A DNA stretch of 11,514 nt from Pseudomonadota bacterium (GCA_023441105.1 JAEZQX010000287.1:1-11514), one strand, 5' to 3'; numbered from the stretch's first letter, positions 1 through 7,238 are shown. Notes: generated by a model not told the origin, from the letters alone. Made by a program: numbers and translations.

Positions 1-984
1 GCCGCCGGCAACGCCCCCGGCACCCGCTTCGCCGCGGCAGCCGACCATCCGGCGCCCGCGCCCGCCGCACCGCAGACCGTCATCGCCGCGGACGAGGACC
101 TCAAGACCGCCTTCTTCCTGTCCGACAGCACCTTCGGCCCCTATTCCCAGACCCGCGCGGAAGACGTCGTGCCGCCGCGCTCGATCGTCGCGCGCCCGAG
201 CCCCGCGGCATCGCCAGGCGAGGCGGGCCGCCCGGCGCCGCAAGCCGATGAGGGCGGGCGGCAGGCGATGGCGGAGCCGGACCTGCATCCGGAGCATGCC
301 GGATCGCGGCGCCAGCGCGGCAAGAGCGGCAGCCTGCTCGGCGCCGCGGATGACGACGATCCGGAAGTCGCCGCCGCCACCCTGCTGGCACGCCAGGCGC
401 GCGAAGCCTATCGCGGCGGCACCGGCGGCCGGCGCTCGAGCCGCGCGCAGGCGCAGTCGCGCTGGCCGAGCCATGTGGAGTCGCTCGGTCCGGATGAGAA
501 CTGGACCCTGTTCTTCGCCGACCGGCGGCGCCGCTACGGGGTCATCGGGCTGCTGGTGCTCGCGGCCCTGCAGCTGACGCTGCTGTTCCGCAGCGAGATC
601 GTCAGCCGCGTGCCGCCGTCGAGGCCGGTGGTGGCGGCGCTGGCCGCCGCGGTCGGGCTCAACGTCGACGCGGTGCGCAGCCTGGACTCGCTGTCGATCG
701 AGTCGTTCGAGTTGCAGGCCACCGGCCGCGACGATCATCTCGCCCTCAACGCGGTGCTGCGCAACAAGGACGCGCACATGGTGCGCTGGCCGGCGATGGA
801 GCTGACCCTCACCGACCAGGCGAGCGCGGTGGTGGTGCGCAAGGTGATCCTGCCGAGCGACTACCTCAATCGAAATGCCTCCCGCGACGGCCTCGGCGGC
901 CGCAGCGAATGGCCGATCCGCCTGAACCTCGACCCCGGCGGGCTGCAACTGGCCGGCTATTCGGTGGCGCTCTTCTACCCCTGA
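1..984 (+). CDS. DUF3426 domain protein, probable zinc-ribbon membrane protein (5' end missing)
   Basis: The frame is open from the first base of the window to the TGA at 982-984, so these 327 residues are the C-terminal part of a longer protein. The first ~175 visible residues are rich in Pro, Ala, Arg and Asp and look like a disordered linker. One membrane segment follows at about residues 180-196 (GVIGLLVLAALQLTLLF). The last ~120 residues match the DUF3426 pattern: an alternating beta domain with 'LNAVLRNKD', 'WPAMELTLTD', 'ILPSDYL' and the closing 'GYSVALFYP'. Full-length relatives start with a short MJ0042-type zinc ribbon (Cys pairs), which would lie outside the window. The layout predicts a cytoplasmic N-terminus and a periplasmic DUF3426 domain. 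The role of the family is unknown. The internal GTG at 169 is not a real start, because homologous-looking sequence continues upstream of it. In related bacteria I recall this gene downstream of accB-accC-prmA; that cannot be checked here. Confidence 0.82.
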   Translation, partial: AAGNAPGTRFAAAADHPAPAPAAPQTVIAADEDLKTAFFLSDSTFGPYSQTRAEDVVPPRSIVARPSPAASPGEAGRPAPQADEGGRQAMAEPDLHPEHAGSRRQRGKSGSLLGAADDDDPEVAAATLLARQAREAYRGGTGGRRSSRAQAQSRWPSHVESLGPDENWTLFFADRRRRYGVIGLLVLAALQLTLLFRSEIVSRVPPSRPVVAALAAAVGLNVDAVRSLDSLSIESFELQATGRDDHLALNAVLRNKDAHMVRWPAMELTLTDQASAVVVRKVILPSDYLNRNASRDGLGGRSEWPIRLNLDPGGLQLAGYSVALFYP

Positions 985-991
985 ACCCATC

Positions 992-1010
992 CCTGGCCCC
1001 GCCGGCCAGG
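992..1010 (+). other. Small inverted repeat after the DUF3426 gene
   Basis: CCTGGCC (992-998) and GGCCAGG (1004-1010) can form a 7-bp GC-rich stem with a 5-nt loop, starting 8 bases after the stop codon. No T-run follows, so it is not a standard intrinsic terminator. It could be a weak pause or mRNA-stabilising hairpin between this gene and the kinase. Confidence 0.35.
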
Positions 1011-1087
1011 ATTGATCAACCGGCGCAAGCCGCGCAGCCATCCCGGCAGTGCAGGCAGCGCCCCACGGCAAACGGAAAACAGCAACG

Positions 1088-2050
1088 ATGTCCAGACGCG
1101 TCCTGATCAGCGGCTCGGTGGCTTTCGACACCATCATGGTCTTCGATGGCCACTTCAAGGAGCACATCCTGCCCGACCGGGTCCACATGTTGAACGTGTC
1201 GTTCCTCGCGCCGCGGCTGAAGCGCGAAGCCGGCGGTTGCGCCGCCAACATCGCCTACAACCTGAGCCTGCTCGGCGGCGAGCCGGCGATCCTGGCGGCG
1301 GTGGGCGAGGACGGCGCGGGCTACGTGCGCGAGCTCGCCGACCGCGGCATCGACGTCAGCCAGGTCAAGGTACTGAAGGACATGTACACGCCGCAGGCCT
1401 TCATCACCACCGACCTGTCGGACAACCAGATCACCGCCTTCCATCCGGGCGCCATGGCCGAGGCGCACCAGGCCGATGCCGCCAGGCTGGCCCCGGCAGC
1501 CTGGGGCATCGTCTCGCCCAACGGCAAGCAGGCGATGATCGACCACGCGCGCCAGTACGTCGACCTGAAGATCCCGTCGGTCTTCGATCCGGGCCAGGGC
1601 TTGCCGATGTTCAGCGGCGACGAGCTGAAGGCGCTGATCGGCGCGGCCACGGCGCTGACCGTCAACGACTACGAGTGCGGCCTGATCTGCGAGAAGACCG
1701 GCTGGAGCGAAGCCCAGCTCGCCGACGCCGCCGGCATCCTGGTCGTCACCCGCGGCGCCGAGGGCTCCCACCTCTACCAGGCCGGCAAGCCACGGCAAAC
1801 GATCGCCGCGCTGCCGGTCAGCAAGGCCGTCGATCCCACCGGCTGCGGCGACGCCTACCGCGCCGGCCTGCTCTTCGGGCTCGCCGAAGGATGGGATTGG
1901 CTGCAGGCTGCCAGGCTCGGCAGCGTGATGGGAGCGATCAAGATCGAAAGCCAGGGTCCGCAGAACCACGCACCCGACCGCGCCACCATCGCGCGGCGTT
2001 TCGAACAGGCCTACGGCGCGTCGCCCTGGGGCTCGTCCGGCGCGGCCTGA
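1088..2050 (+). CDS. PfkB-family kinase, adenosine-kinase-like
   Basis: A 320-residue protein of the ribokinase/PfkB superfamily, the usual length for the family. Members transfer the ATP gamma-phosphate to a hydroxymethyl group of a sugar or nucleoside. The N-terminus 'VLISGSVAFDTI' is the first strand. 'GGCAANIAYNLSLLGG' from residue 49 is the first PfkB signature. 'DPTGCGDAYRAG' from residue 249 is the second signature, with Asp255 as the predicted catalytic base. Many family members have GAGD here and this one has GCGD, a form I associate with the proteobacterial adenosine-kinase-like group. The substrate (adenosine or a sugar) is therefore inferred only. I chose ATG 1088 over the in-frame GTG at 1049 because family similarity begins right at MSRRVLISG; the Shine-Dalgarno before it is weak (GGAAAA). 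The gene lies 103 bp downstream of the DUF3426 gene on the same strand. Its last 40 bp overlap the 3' end of hyuB on the other strand. Confidence 0.9.
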   Translation: MSRRVLISGSVAFDTIMVFDGHFKEHILPDRVHMLNVSFLAPRLKREAGGCAANIAYNLSLLGGEPAILAAVGEDGAGYVRELADRGIDVSQVKVLKDMYTPQAFITTDLSDNQITAFHPGAMAEAHQADAARLAPAAWGIVSPNGKQAMIDHARQYVDLKIPSVFDPGQGLPMFSGDELKALIGAATALTVNDYECGLICEKTGWSEAQLADAAGILVVTRGAEGSHLYQAGKPRQTIAALPVSKAVDPTGCGDAYRAGLLFGLAEGWDWLQAARLGSVMGAIKIESQGPQNHAPDRATIARRFEQAYGASPWGSSGAA

Positions 2051-3705
2051 TAAGCCCGCTCGGCGGTGGCCGGCGAGACGTAGCCGTTGCGCAGGTCCGC
2101 GGCGACCTGCGCCGGATCGCGCTGCGTCGGAACGCCGTAGCCGCCGCCGCCCGGCAGGCTCAGCACCACCCGACGACCTTGCGGCACCGCCGTCTGCGAG
2201 CCCTTGCCGCGCAGCACCGTCCCGTCGTCGAGCGTCACGCGGCCCGCTTCGCCGGGCAGGCCGCCGTCGCGTCCCGCGGCCGGATGCGCAATGCGGTCGA
2301 ACATCGCGTTGAAGCGGATTTCGTGACCGTCGGCTGCGCCGATCTCGACCACCTGCCCGAGGCCGCCGCGCTGCCTGCCCGGGCCACCTGAATCGGGCCG
2401 CAGCTCCTTGCGCCACACCACGATCGGGCCGACCTGCTCGGTCGCCTCGATGGACATGGTGCGCACGCCGCTGGGAAACGCGGTGGCGCTGAGCCCGTCG
2501 AGCGCCGGCCGGGCGCCGCCGCCGCCGCTGTTGAACATCAGGATCTCGGCGCGCCGCGCGCCGCCGGCACCCTCGACCAGCGGACGGGCACTGATGTGGA
2601 TGTTCCACAAGGTGCCGGCACCTTCCGCCGGAATCCGGCCGGGCAGCAGGCGATGCAGCGCGCCGAGCACCAGGTCGGGAATGAAATGTCCCAGCACGTG
2701 CCGCACCGACACCGGCGCCGGCCGCGGCGCATGGAGGATGCAGCCTTCCGGCGCCACCACCTCGAACGGCGCCAGCGAGGCGGCGTTGTTGGGGATCTCG
2801 GGGGCGAGCGCGCACTTGAGTCCGTAGCAGGCGTACGCCTTGGTATAGATGAGCGGCACGTTGATGCCGAAGCGGCTCATCGCCGACGTGCCGGCGAAAT
2901 CGGCGACGATGCCGTCGGGGCCGATGGCCAGCTCGACCGCCAGGGTCACCGGCTGGTCGTAGCCGTCGAGCTGCATCCGGTTACGGCAACGGCCCTGGGG
3001 CAGCGCGGCAAGCTTGGCGAGCGTCGCCCGGCGGCTGTGCTCGAGGATGAAGCCGCCCAGCGCCTGGAGATCGTCGAGGCCGAACTCATCCAGCATGGCG
3101 GCCAGGCGCCGGTCGCCGATCTCGTTGCAGGCGGCCAGCGAGTACATGTCGCCCACCACCTGGTCCGCCTCGCGGACGTTGTTGCGCACGATCGTAACCA
3201 GGTCGCGGTTCACTTCGCCGCGCTCGGCGAACTTCATGATCGGAATGAACAGGCCTTCCTCGTACACCTCGCGCGCATCCGGCCCGAAGCCGCGGCCGCC
3301 GATGTCCACCACGTGCGCGGTGCAGGCGAAGTAGCCGATCAGCCGCCCTCGCCGGAAGGACGGCGAGACGACGGTCACGTCGTGCAGGTGGCCGGTGCCC
3401 TTCCAGGGATCGTTGGTGATGTAGACATCGCCTTCGAAGATGCGCTGCGGTCCGATGTCGCGGATGAAATGCCCCACTGCCTCGGCCATCGCATTGACGT
3501 GCCCCGGCGTGCCGGTCACCGCCTGCGCCAGCATCCGGGCGTCTTGATCGAAGATGCCGGCCGACAGGTCGCCGGCTTCGCGCACGCTGGTGCTGAAAGC
3601 GGTGCGCACCAGCGTCAGCGCCTGCTCCTCCACCACCGAGATGAGCCGGTTCCACATGACCTGCAGGTGGATGTCGCGGATCGAAGCGTCGGCCTGCGTG
3701 CTCAT
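2011..3705 (-). CDS. hyuB: Hydantoinase B/oxoprolinase family subunit (HyuB)
   Basis: A 564-residue protein of the hydantoinase B family, which covers N-methylhydantoinase, 5-oxoprolinase and acetone/acetophenone carboxylase subunits. It normally works with a HyuA subunit in ATP-dependent ring opening or carboxylation. Visible family features in order: 'FSTSVREAGDLSAGIFD' (residues 37-53), 'TGTPGHVNAM' (64-73), 'GDVYITNDPWKGTGHLHD' (92-109, with the conserved NDP and a His-rich stretch), 'CTAHVVDIGG', the 'SRFGINVPLIYTKAY' block, and the glycine-rich C-terminal 'LPGGGGYG'. Length is normal and no frameshift is seen. The ATG at 3705 overlaps the hyuA stop by 4 bp (ATGA), so translation is probably coupled. 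An upstream extension of the same frame is only a shadow of hyuA. The TAG stop lies inside the last codons of the PfkB kinase gene on the other strand. The symbol reflects family only; the substrate is unknown. Confidence 0.92.
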   Translation of the reverse strand: MSTQADASIRDIHLQVMWNRLISVVEEQALTLVRTAFSTSVREAGDLSAGIFDQDARMLAQAVTGTPGHVNAMAEAVGHFIRDIGPQRIFEGDVYITNDPWKGTGHLHDVTVVSPSFRRGRLIGYFACTAHVVDIGGRGFGPDAREVYEEGLFIPIMKFAERGEVNRDLVTIVRNNVREADQVVGDMYSLAACNEIGDRRLAAMLDEFGLDDLQALGGFILEHSRRATLAKLAALPQGRCRNRMQLDGYDQPVTLAVELAIGPDGIVADFAGTSAMSRFGINVPLIYTKAYACYGLKCALAPEIPNNAASLAPFEVVAPEGCILHAPRPAPVSVRHVLGHFIPDLVLGALHRLLPGRIPAEGAGTLWNIHISARPLVEGAGGARRAEILMFNSGGGGARPALDGLSATAFPSGVRTMSIEATEQVGPIVVWRKELRPDSGGPGRQRGGLGQVVEIGAADGHEIRFNAMFDRIAHPAAGRDGGLPGEAGRVTLDDGTVLRGKGSQTAVPQGRRVVLSLPGGGGYGVPTQRDPAQVAADLRNGYVSPATAERAYQAAPDEPQGDAP

Positions 3706-5852
3706 GGCTCGCCTGCATCGGTGGTCGCCGGCGCCGCCCCGGCCTGCGCAGGCGACGCCGCGGTGGCGGCGATGCGCTGCACCAGCAGGCAGCCGTCGGC
3801 CTGCACGACCGCCTCGAACGCGGCGCTCAGGATGGTCGAGGTCTCGCGCTCGGCGATCACCGCCGGTCCCGTGACGCAGGCCCCGGCCTCCAGGCGATCG
3901 CGCAGGAACACCCCGGCAGTGGCGAAGCCGCGCGTGTCGGTGTCGAAGAGCAGGCGCGTGCCGGCGGCCTCTCCCCGCCGTCGCGCAGGCGTCAGCGCGA
4001 TGGGTTGCGCCGCCGGCATCGGCGCGCTGGCCCGCACCGACCAGCTGACCAGCTCCGCATCGAGCCCATGGATGGGCCGGCCGAAGAAGCGTCGATAGGC
4101 AGCCTCGAAGCATTCCTTGAGCAGTCGCTGGTCGTCGGCGACGAAAGCCCGCCCGACGTCGATCTCCACCGGTATCTCCCAACCCTGTCCGGCGTAGCGC
4201 ATATAGGCAGTGTGCTCGAACCGCGGCTCGGCGTCGCCCATGCCCTGGCGGGCGAAGGCGGCTGCTTCGGCGGCGAGCGCGTCGACCAGCGCGTTCAGGC
4301 TGGCCGCGTCGAACGCGGCAAGCCGCATGTAGGCGCTGCGCGCCGCCTCGAAGCCGAAGGGCGCGCGCAGGAAGCCGATGGCCGAACCGACGCCGGCGCC
4401 CGGCGGCACCAGGAAGCGCGCGATGCCGAGCTTCTCGCAGAGCCTCGCCGCATGCACCGGTCCTGCGCCGCCGAAGGTGATCATCGTGTAGTCGGCGATG
4501 TCGCGCCCGTTCTCGACCGCATGCACCCGTCCGGCGTTGGCCATGTTCTCGTCGACCACCTCGGACACGCCGTAGGCCGCGAGTGCCGGCTCGAGCCCGA
4601 GCGGCTCGGCGACCTCGCGGCGGACCGCCTCGTCGGCCAGCGCCGGGGCCAGCCTGATGGCGCCGCCGGCGAAGAAATCGGCATCGAGCCGGCCGAGCAG
4701 CAGGTCGGCATCGGTGACCGTCGGATGGCTGCCCCCGCGCTGGTAGCACACGGGACCCGGTTCGGAGCCGGCGCTGCGCGGGCCGACGCGGATCTGGCGC
4801 AGGACGTCGATGCCGGCGATCGAGCCGCCGCCGGCGCCGATCTCCACCATCTCCACCACCGGGATCGAGATCGGCATGCCGCTGCCCTTGCGGAAACGAT
4901 AGGTGCGCGCCACCTCGAAGGTGCGGGCGGTCTTCGGCTCGTGTCCCTCGATCAGGCAGATCTTGGCGGTGGTGCCGCCCATGTCGAAGGACAGGACGCG
5001 CTCCAGCTGGTAGCGGCGGGCGATGTCGGCGGCGAAGATGGCTCCGCCGGCCGGGCCCGATTCGACCAGCCGCACCGGGAACTCCGCCGCCGTCGCCACC
5101 GAGATGATGCCGCCGCCCGAATGCATCATCAGCAGCGGGCAGGTCGCACCGGCAGCCTGCAGCGCCTGCACCAGCCGCTCGAGGTACGACTTCATGATCG
5201 GCTTGACGTAGGCGTTGGCGCAGACCGTGTTGAAGCGCTCGTACTCGCGCATCTGCGGCGACACTTCCGACGAGATCGAGATCGACAGCCCGGGCAGTCG
5301 TTGTTGCAGCGCATTGCGCATGCGCTGCTCATGGCTGCCGTTCACATAGCTGTGCAGGAAGCCGACTGCGACGCTTTCGTAGCCGCCGGCCGCGATCGCA
5401 TCGACGACCGCCGCGATCGCCTCGTCCGCGGCCGGACGCAGGATCCTGCCCGCCGCATCGATGCGCTCGTCGAGCGTGAAGCGGTCGCAGCGCGCGATCA
5501 GCGGCGGCGGCAAGGTGATGTCGAGGTCGTACTGCTCGAAGCGACTTTCGGTGCGCATCTCGATGACGTCGCGAAAGCCGGCGGTGGTGATCAGCGCGGT
5601 GCGCGCGCCGCTGCGCTGGATCAGGGCATTGGTGGCGAGCGTCGTGCCGTGGATGATGCTGCCGATGTCGGCCAGCGTGATGCCGGCCTGCGCCACCACC
5701 TCGGCCAGTACCGTCAGGATGGCGCGTTCGGGCGCCGCGTAGTCGGTGAGGATCTTCGATGACACCAGCCGGCCGTCGACCTCGAGCGCGACGTCGGTGA
5801 AGGTGCCGCCGATGTCGATGCCGAGCCGCGCGGCCTGCCTCCCCGCGACCAC
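3702..5852 (-). CDS. hyuA: Hydantoinase A/oxoprolinase family ATPase subunit (HyuA)
   Basis: A 716-residue protein of the hydantoinase A family, an ASKHA-fold ATP-binding subunit that activates the substrate for its HyuB partner. The N-terminus 'LGIDIGGTFTD' (residues 10-20) is the first phosphate-binding loop. 'SFDMGGTTAKI' (288-298) is the second phosphate loop. 'GAGGGSIAG' lies near 339-347, and 'FGGAGPVHAA' (460-469) is the adenosine-side motif. 'SGPAGG' and 'PTVTDADLLLGRL' are also typical. Length fits the family and the key motifs are intact. Only a GTG start is available at 5852; it lies 4 bp after the yggT stop and lacks a clear Shine-Dalgarno, which suggests coupling to yggT translation. 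Its TGA overlaps the hyuB ATG. No third (gamma) subunit as in acetone carboxylase is present. No dihydropyrimidinase-type hydantoinase, carbamoylase, racemase or transporter gene lies in the window, so the substrate cannot be read from context. The symbol is a family label. Confidence 0.92.
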   Translation of the reverse strand: MVAGRQAARLGIDIGGTFTDVALEVDGRLVSSKILTDYAAPERAILTVLAEVVAQAGITLADIGSIIHGTTLATNALIQRSGARTALITTAGFRDVIEMRTESRFEQYDLDITLPPPLIARCDRFTLDERIDAAGRILRPAADEAIAAVVDAIAAGGYESVAVGFLHSYVNGSHEQRMRNALQQRLPGLSISISSEVSPQMREYERFNTVCANAYVKPIMKSYLERLVQALQAAGATCPLLMMHSGGGIISVATAAEFPVRLVESGPAGGAIFAADIARRYQLERVLSFDMGGTTAKICLIEGHEPKTARTFEVARTYRFRKGSGMPISIPVVEMVEIGAGGGSIAGIDVLRQIRVGPRSAGSEPGPVCYQRGGSHPTVTDADLLLGRLDADFFAGGAIRLAPALADEAVRREVAEPLGLEPALAAYGVSEVVDENMANAGRVHAVENGRDIADYTMITFGGAGPVHAARLCEKLGIARFLVPPGAGVGSAIGFLRAPFGFEAARSAYMRLAAFDAASLNALVDALAAEAAAFARQGMGDAEPRFEHTAYMRYAGQGWEIPVEIDVGRAFVADDQRLLKECFEAAYRRFFGRPIHGLDAELVSWSVRASAPMPAAQPIALTPARRRGEAAGTRLLFDTDTRGFATAGVFLRDRLEAGACVTGPAVIAERETSTILSAAFEAVVQADGCLLVQRIAATAASPAQAGAAPATTDAGEP

Positions 5853-5856
5853 GGAC

Positions 5857-6408
5857 TCAGGCGCCCAGGAGCATCGGGAAGCTGGCGGGATGCACGAAGG
5901 CGAGCAGGACCTGGATCACCAGGATGGCCACCAGCGGCGACAGGTCGAAGTTGCCCACCAGCGGCAGCACCCGGCGGATGGGCGACAGCAGCGGATCGGC
6001 CAGCTGGTTCAGCGCCGGCGCAAGCGGCGCATAAGGATTGATGAGCGAGATGATGGCCATCAGGATGATGATCCCCATCATCAGGTACAGCGACCAGCGT
6101 ATCAGCCAGATGATGCCCAGCAGCAGCACGGCGCCTGGCGTCGGCGTGCGGCCGGCCAGCACGAAGAACAGCAGGGCGACGAGGATGGCGACCAGCACGC
6201 CGGCGATGGCGCTCGGCCAATCCATCTGGCGGGTCGGCTTGATCAGCCGGCCGAACGGCCGCACCAGCCAGTCGGTGAGCGCCTTCACGAACTGCGAGAT
6301 CGGATTGTTCGGGTTCAGGTGCACCCGCCAGGCGTAGGCGCGCAGGACACAGGCGGCAGCAAACAGGCTGCCCAGCGTCTCGATCAGCATCCAGATGATG
6401 GGGTTCAT
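5857..6408 (-). CDS. yggT: YggT family integral membrane protein
   Basis: A 183-residue, very hydrophobic inner-membrane protein with two YggT repeats. Predicted membrane segments lie at about residues 4-25, 67-85, 92-122 (probably two short helices) and 158-172. The duplicated motif is visible: '[20 protein letters not shown]' from residue 32 and '[20 protein letters not shown]' from residue 124. The second copy is followed by the family's 'IRRVLP' and 'FDLSPL'. The biochemical role is not established; family members have been linked to osmotic tolerance, division or membrane-protein placement in different bacteria. ATG 6408 gives a natural N-terminus. The gene is first in a minus-strand run with hyuA (4-bp gap) and hyuB. 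Only 23 bp separate its start from the T-tract of the terminator of the preceding histone-like gene, and no good promoter is visible in that gap. The usual neighbours that I recall for yggT (proC, DUF167) are absent here. Confidence 0.92.
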   Translation of the reverse strand: MNPIIWMLIETLGSLFAAACVLRAYAWRVHLNPNNPISQFVKALTDWLVRPFGRLIKPTRQMDWPSAIAGVLVAILVALLFFVLAGRTPTPGAVLLLGIIWLIRWSLYLMMGIIILMAIISLINPYAPLAPALNQLADPLLSPIRRVLPLVGNFDLSPLVAILVIQVLLAFVHPASFPMLLGA

Positions 6409-6431
6409 GGCGGCACCGATTCTCGCATAAG

Positions 6432-6460
6432 AAAAAAAAATCGCGCCCCGAGGGGCGCGA
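6432..6460 (-). terminator. Intrinsic terminator of the histone H1-like gene
   Basis: A perfect 9-bp inverted repeat (TCGCGCCCC at 6441-6449, GGGGCGCGA at 6452-6460) has a 2-nt centre. On the minus strand it is followed directly by nine T residues (complement of the A-run 6432-6440). This is a textbook rho-independent terminator for transcripts running leftward out of the histone-like gene, 83 bp after its stop codon. The plus-strand side of the stem has no T-run, so it is one-directional. Confidence 0.9.
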
Positions 6461-6476
6461 AGCTGACTGGTACTGC

Positions 6477-6500
6477 GCCGCCGCGTGTCTCCGCGGCGGC
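6477..6500 (-). other. Second GC-rich hairpin between the histone-like gene and its terminator
   Basis: GCCGCCGCG (6477-6485) and CGCGGCGGC (6492-6500) form a 9-bp stem with a 6-nt loop, 43 bp after the stop of the histone-like gene and before its terminator hairpin. No T-run follows on the minus strand. It probably stabilises the 3' end of the mRNA or pauses polymerase; this is inference from structure alone. Confidence 0.5.
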
Positions 6501-6542
6501 TTGTTCTTGTTGTTGTCCTTCAGAGCTGCGCTTGCAGGCTCC

Positions 6543-7145
6543 TTACGGGCGATTGCCGGTAGGGAAAGGCCAGGCCGCAGCCGGGTTGGCCGCAGGCGTG
6601 ACCGCGGGAGCAGCCTTCGCAGCAGGCGCAGCCCGCTTCTTCGCAGCCTTCTTCGCGGGCTTCTTGGCAGCCTTCTTGGCTGCTTTCTTGGCCGCGGGCT
6701 TCTTCGCAGCAGGCTTCTTGGCGGCTTTCTTCGCAGCCTTCTTGGCGGGCTTCTTGGCAGCAGGCTTCTTCGCCGCAGCCTTCTTCGCGCCTTTCTTGGC
6801 AGCAGGCTTCTTGGCCGCAGCCTTCTTCGCGCCTTTCTTGGCGGCAGGCTTCTTCGCCGCTTTCTTGGCAGGCTTCTTGGCTGCCTTCTTCGCCGCCGGC
6901 TTGGCAGCCTTGCGGGCAGCAGGCTTCTTCGCCGCTTTCTTGGCCGCGGGTTTCTTCGCCGCAGCTTTCTTCGCCGCAGGCTTCTTCACGGCTTTCTTGG
7001 CGGCCGGCTTCTTGGCCGCTGCCTTCTTGGCTACCGGCTTCTTGGCTGCCGTCTTGGCGGCGGGCTTCTTGGCTGCCGCTTTCTTGGCGGCCGGTTTCGG
7101 AGAGGCGGGCTTCTTGGGTGCTGCAGCTTTCTTGGCGGTTGCCAT
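6543..7145 (-). CDS. Histone H1-like, Lys/Ala/Pro-rich DNA-binding protein
   Basis: A 200-residue, extremely basic, low-complexity protein built almost entirely from 'AAKKPAAKK'-type units, like the C-terminal tail of eukaryotic histone H1 and bacterial AlgP/HctB/BphH1-like proteins. Such proteins bind DNA without sequence specificity through lysine charge and probably affect nucleoid compaction or expression. There is no folded domain in the repeat part. The C-terminus '[14 protein letters not shown]' breaks the pattern; I recall a very similar tail on other betaproteobacterial members, so it is likely conserved for a purpose. ATG 7145 is supported by a strong Shine-Dalgarno AAGGAG (7158-7153) 7 nt upstream. 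A near-identical 42-bp tandem repeat lies inside. The leader is structured and a strong terminator follows, so the gene probably forms its own transcript. Length is expected to vary between strains. Long open frames on the opposite strand are by-products of the repeat. Confidence 0.9.
   Translation of the reverse strand: MATAKKAAAPKKPASPKPAAKKAAAKKPAAKTAAKKPVAKKAAAKKPAAKKAVKKPAAKKAAAKKPAAKKAAKKPAARKAAKPAAKKAAKKPAKKAAKKPAAKKGAKKAAAKKPAAKKGAKKAAAKKPAAKKPAKKAAKKAAKKPAAKKPAAKKAAKKAAKKPAKKAAKKRAAPAAKAAPAVTPAANPAAAWPFPTGNRP
6771..6854 (-). repeat. 42-bp tandem duplication inside the histone-like gene
   Basis: Positions 6771-6812 and 6813-6854 are nearly identical (differences at the first base and at one A/G site). 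They encode two copies of a 14-residue unit containing [18 protein letters not shown] occurs only in these copies, so this looks like a recent in-frame duplication by slippage or recombination within the wider degenerate repeat. Confidence 0.8.
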
Positions 7146-7152
7146 GACAGTG

Positions 7153-7238
7153 CTCCTTGAAAGGAAGTTGCTATGAAGGAAGCCCGTAACAAGGAAGCCC
7201 CCGATCCGCTGGATCAGATGCTCGCTTGTTGCACGGGC
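7153..7238 (-). promoter_or_regulatory. Structured 5' leader of the histone-like gene with three phased CTTCCTT repeats
   Basis: Read on the minus strand, the 90 bp before the ATG contain a long stem: GCCCGT (7238-7233) pairs with ACGGGC (7187-7182), and AACAAG (7230-7225) with CTTGTT (7193-7188), with a 2-nt bulge. Its loop holds an inner hairpin GATCC/GGATC (7203-7215). CTTCCTT occurs three times, exactly 15 bp apart (plus-strand copies of AAGGAAG at 7161, 7176 and 7191). Each copy can pair with the Shine-Dalgarno AAGGAG (7158-7153) using five Watson-Crick pairs and one G-U pair. The repeats and stems are seen directly; a role in translation control is inference. Confidence 0.4.

Noticed and set aside
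1016..2815. Long minus-strand open frame across the kinase and the 3' part of hyuB
   Set aside because: It covers two recognised genes in other frames and its sequence is compositional noise.
2596..4098. 500-codon plus-strand frame opposite hyuB and hyuA
   Set aside because: Antisense to well-supported genes and without recognisable domains.
3706..4749. Upstream extension of the hyuB frame
   Set aside because: The extra 348 codons are a shadow of hyuA. The ATG at 3705 with the ATGA overlap is the natural start.
4005..5762. Long plus-strand open frame opposite hyuA
   Set aside because: It is rich in Arg/Asp/Gly/His with no family motif, and lies wholly antisense to a gene with intact motifs. 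Such frames arise from high GC at third positions.
6600..7130. Repetitive DNA resembling a repeat array
   Set aside because: The units are irregular, in frame and coding for AAKKP-type peptides; there are no equal-length unique spacers as in CRISPR.
5746..7176. Plus-strand frame with 'FFAAFLA'-like hydrophobic repeats, looking like a membrane protein
   Set aside because: It is the reverse complement of the Lys/Ala/Pro repeat of the histone-like gene, which has the proper Shine-Dalgarno, start, conserved tail and terminator.
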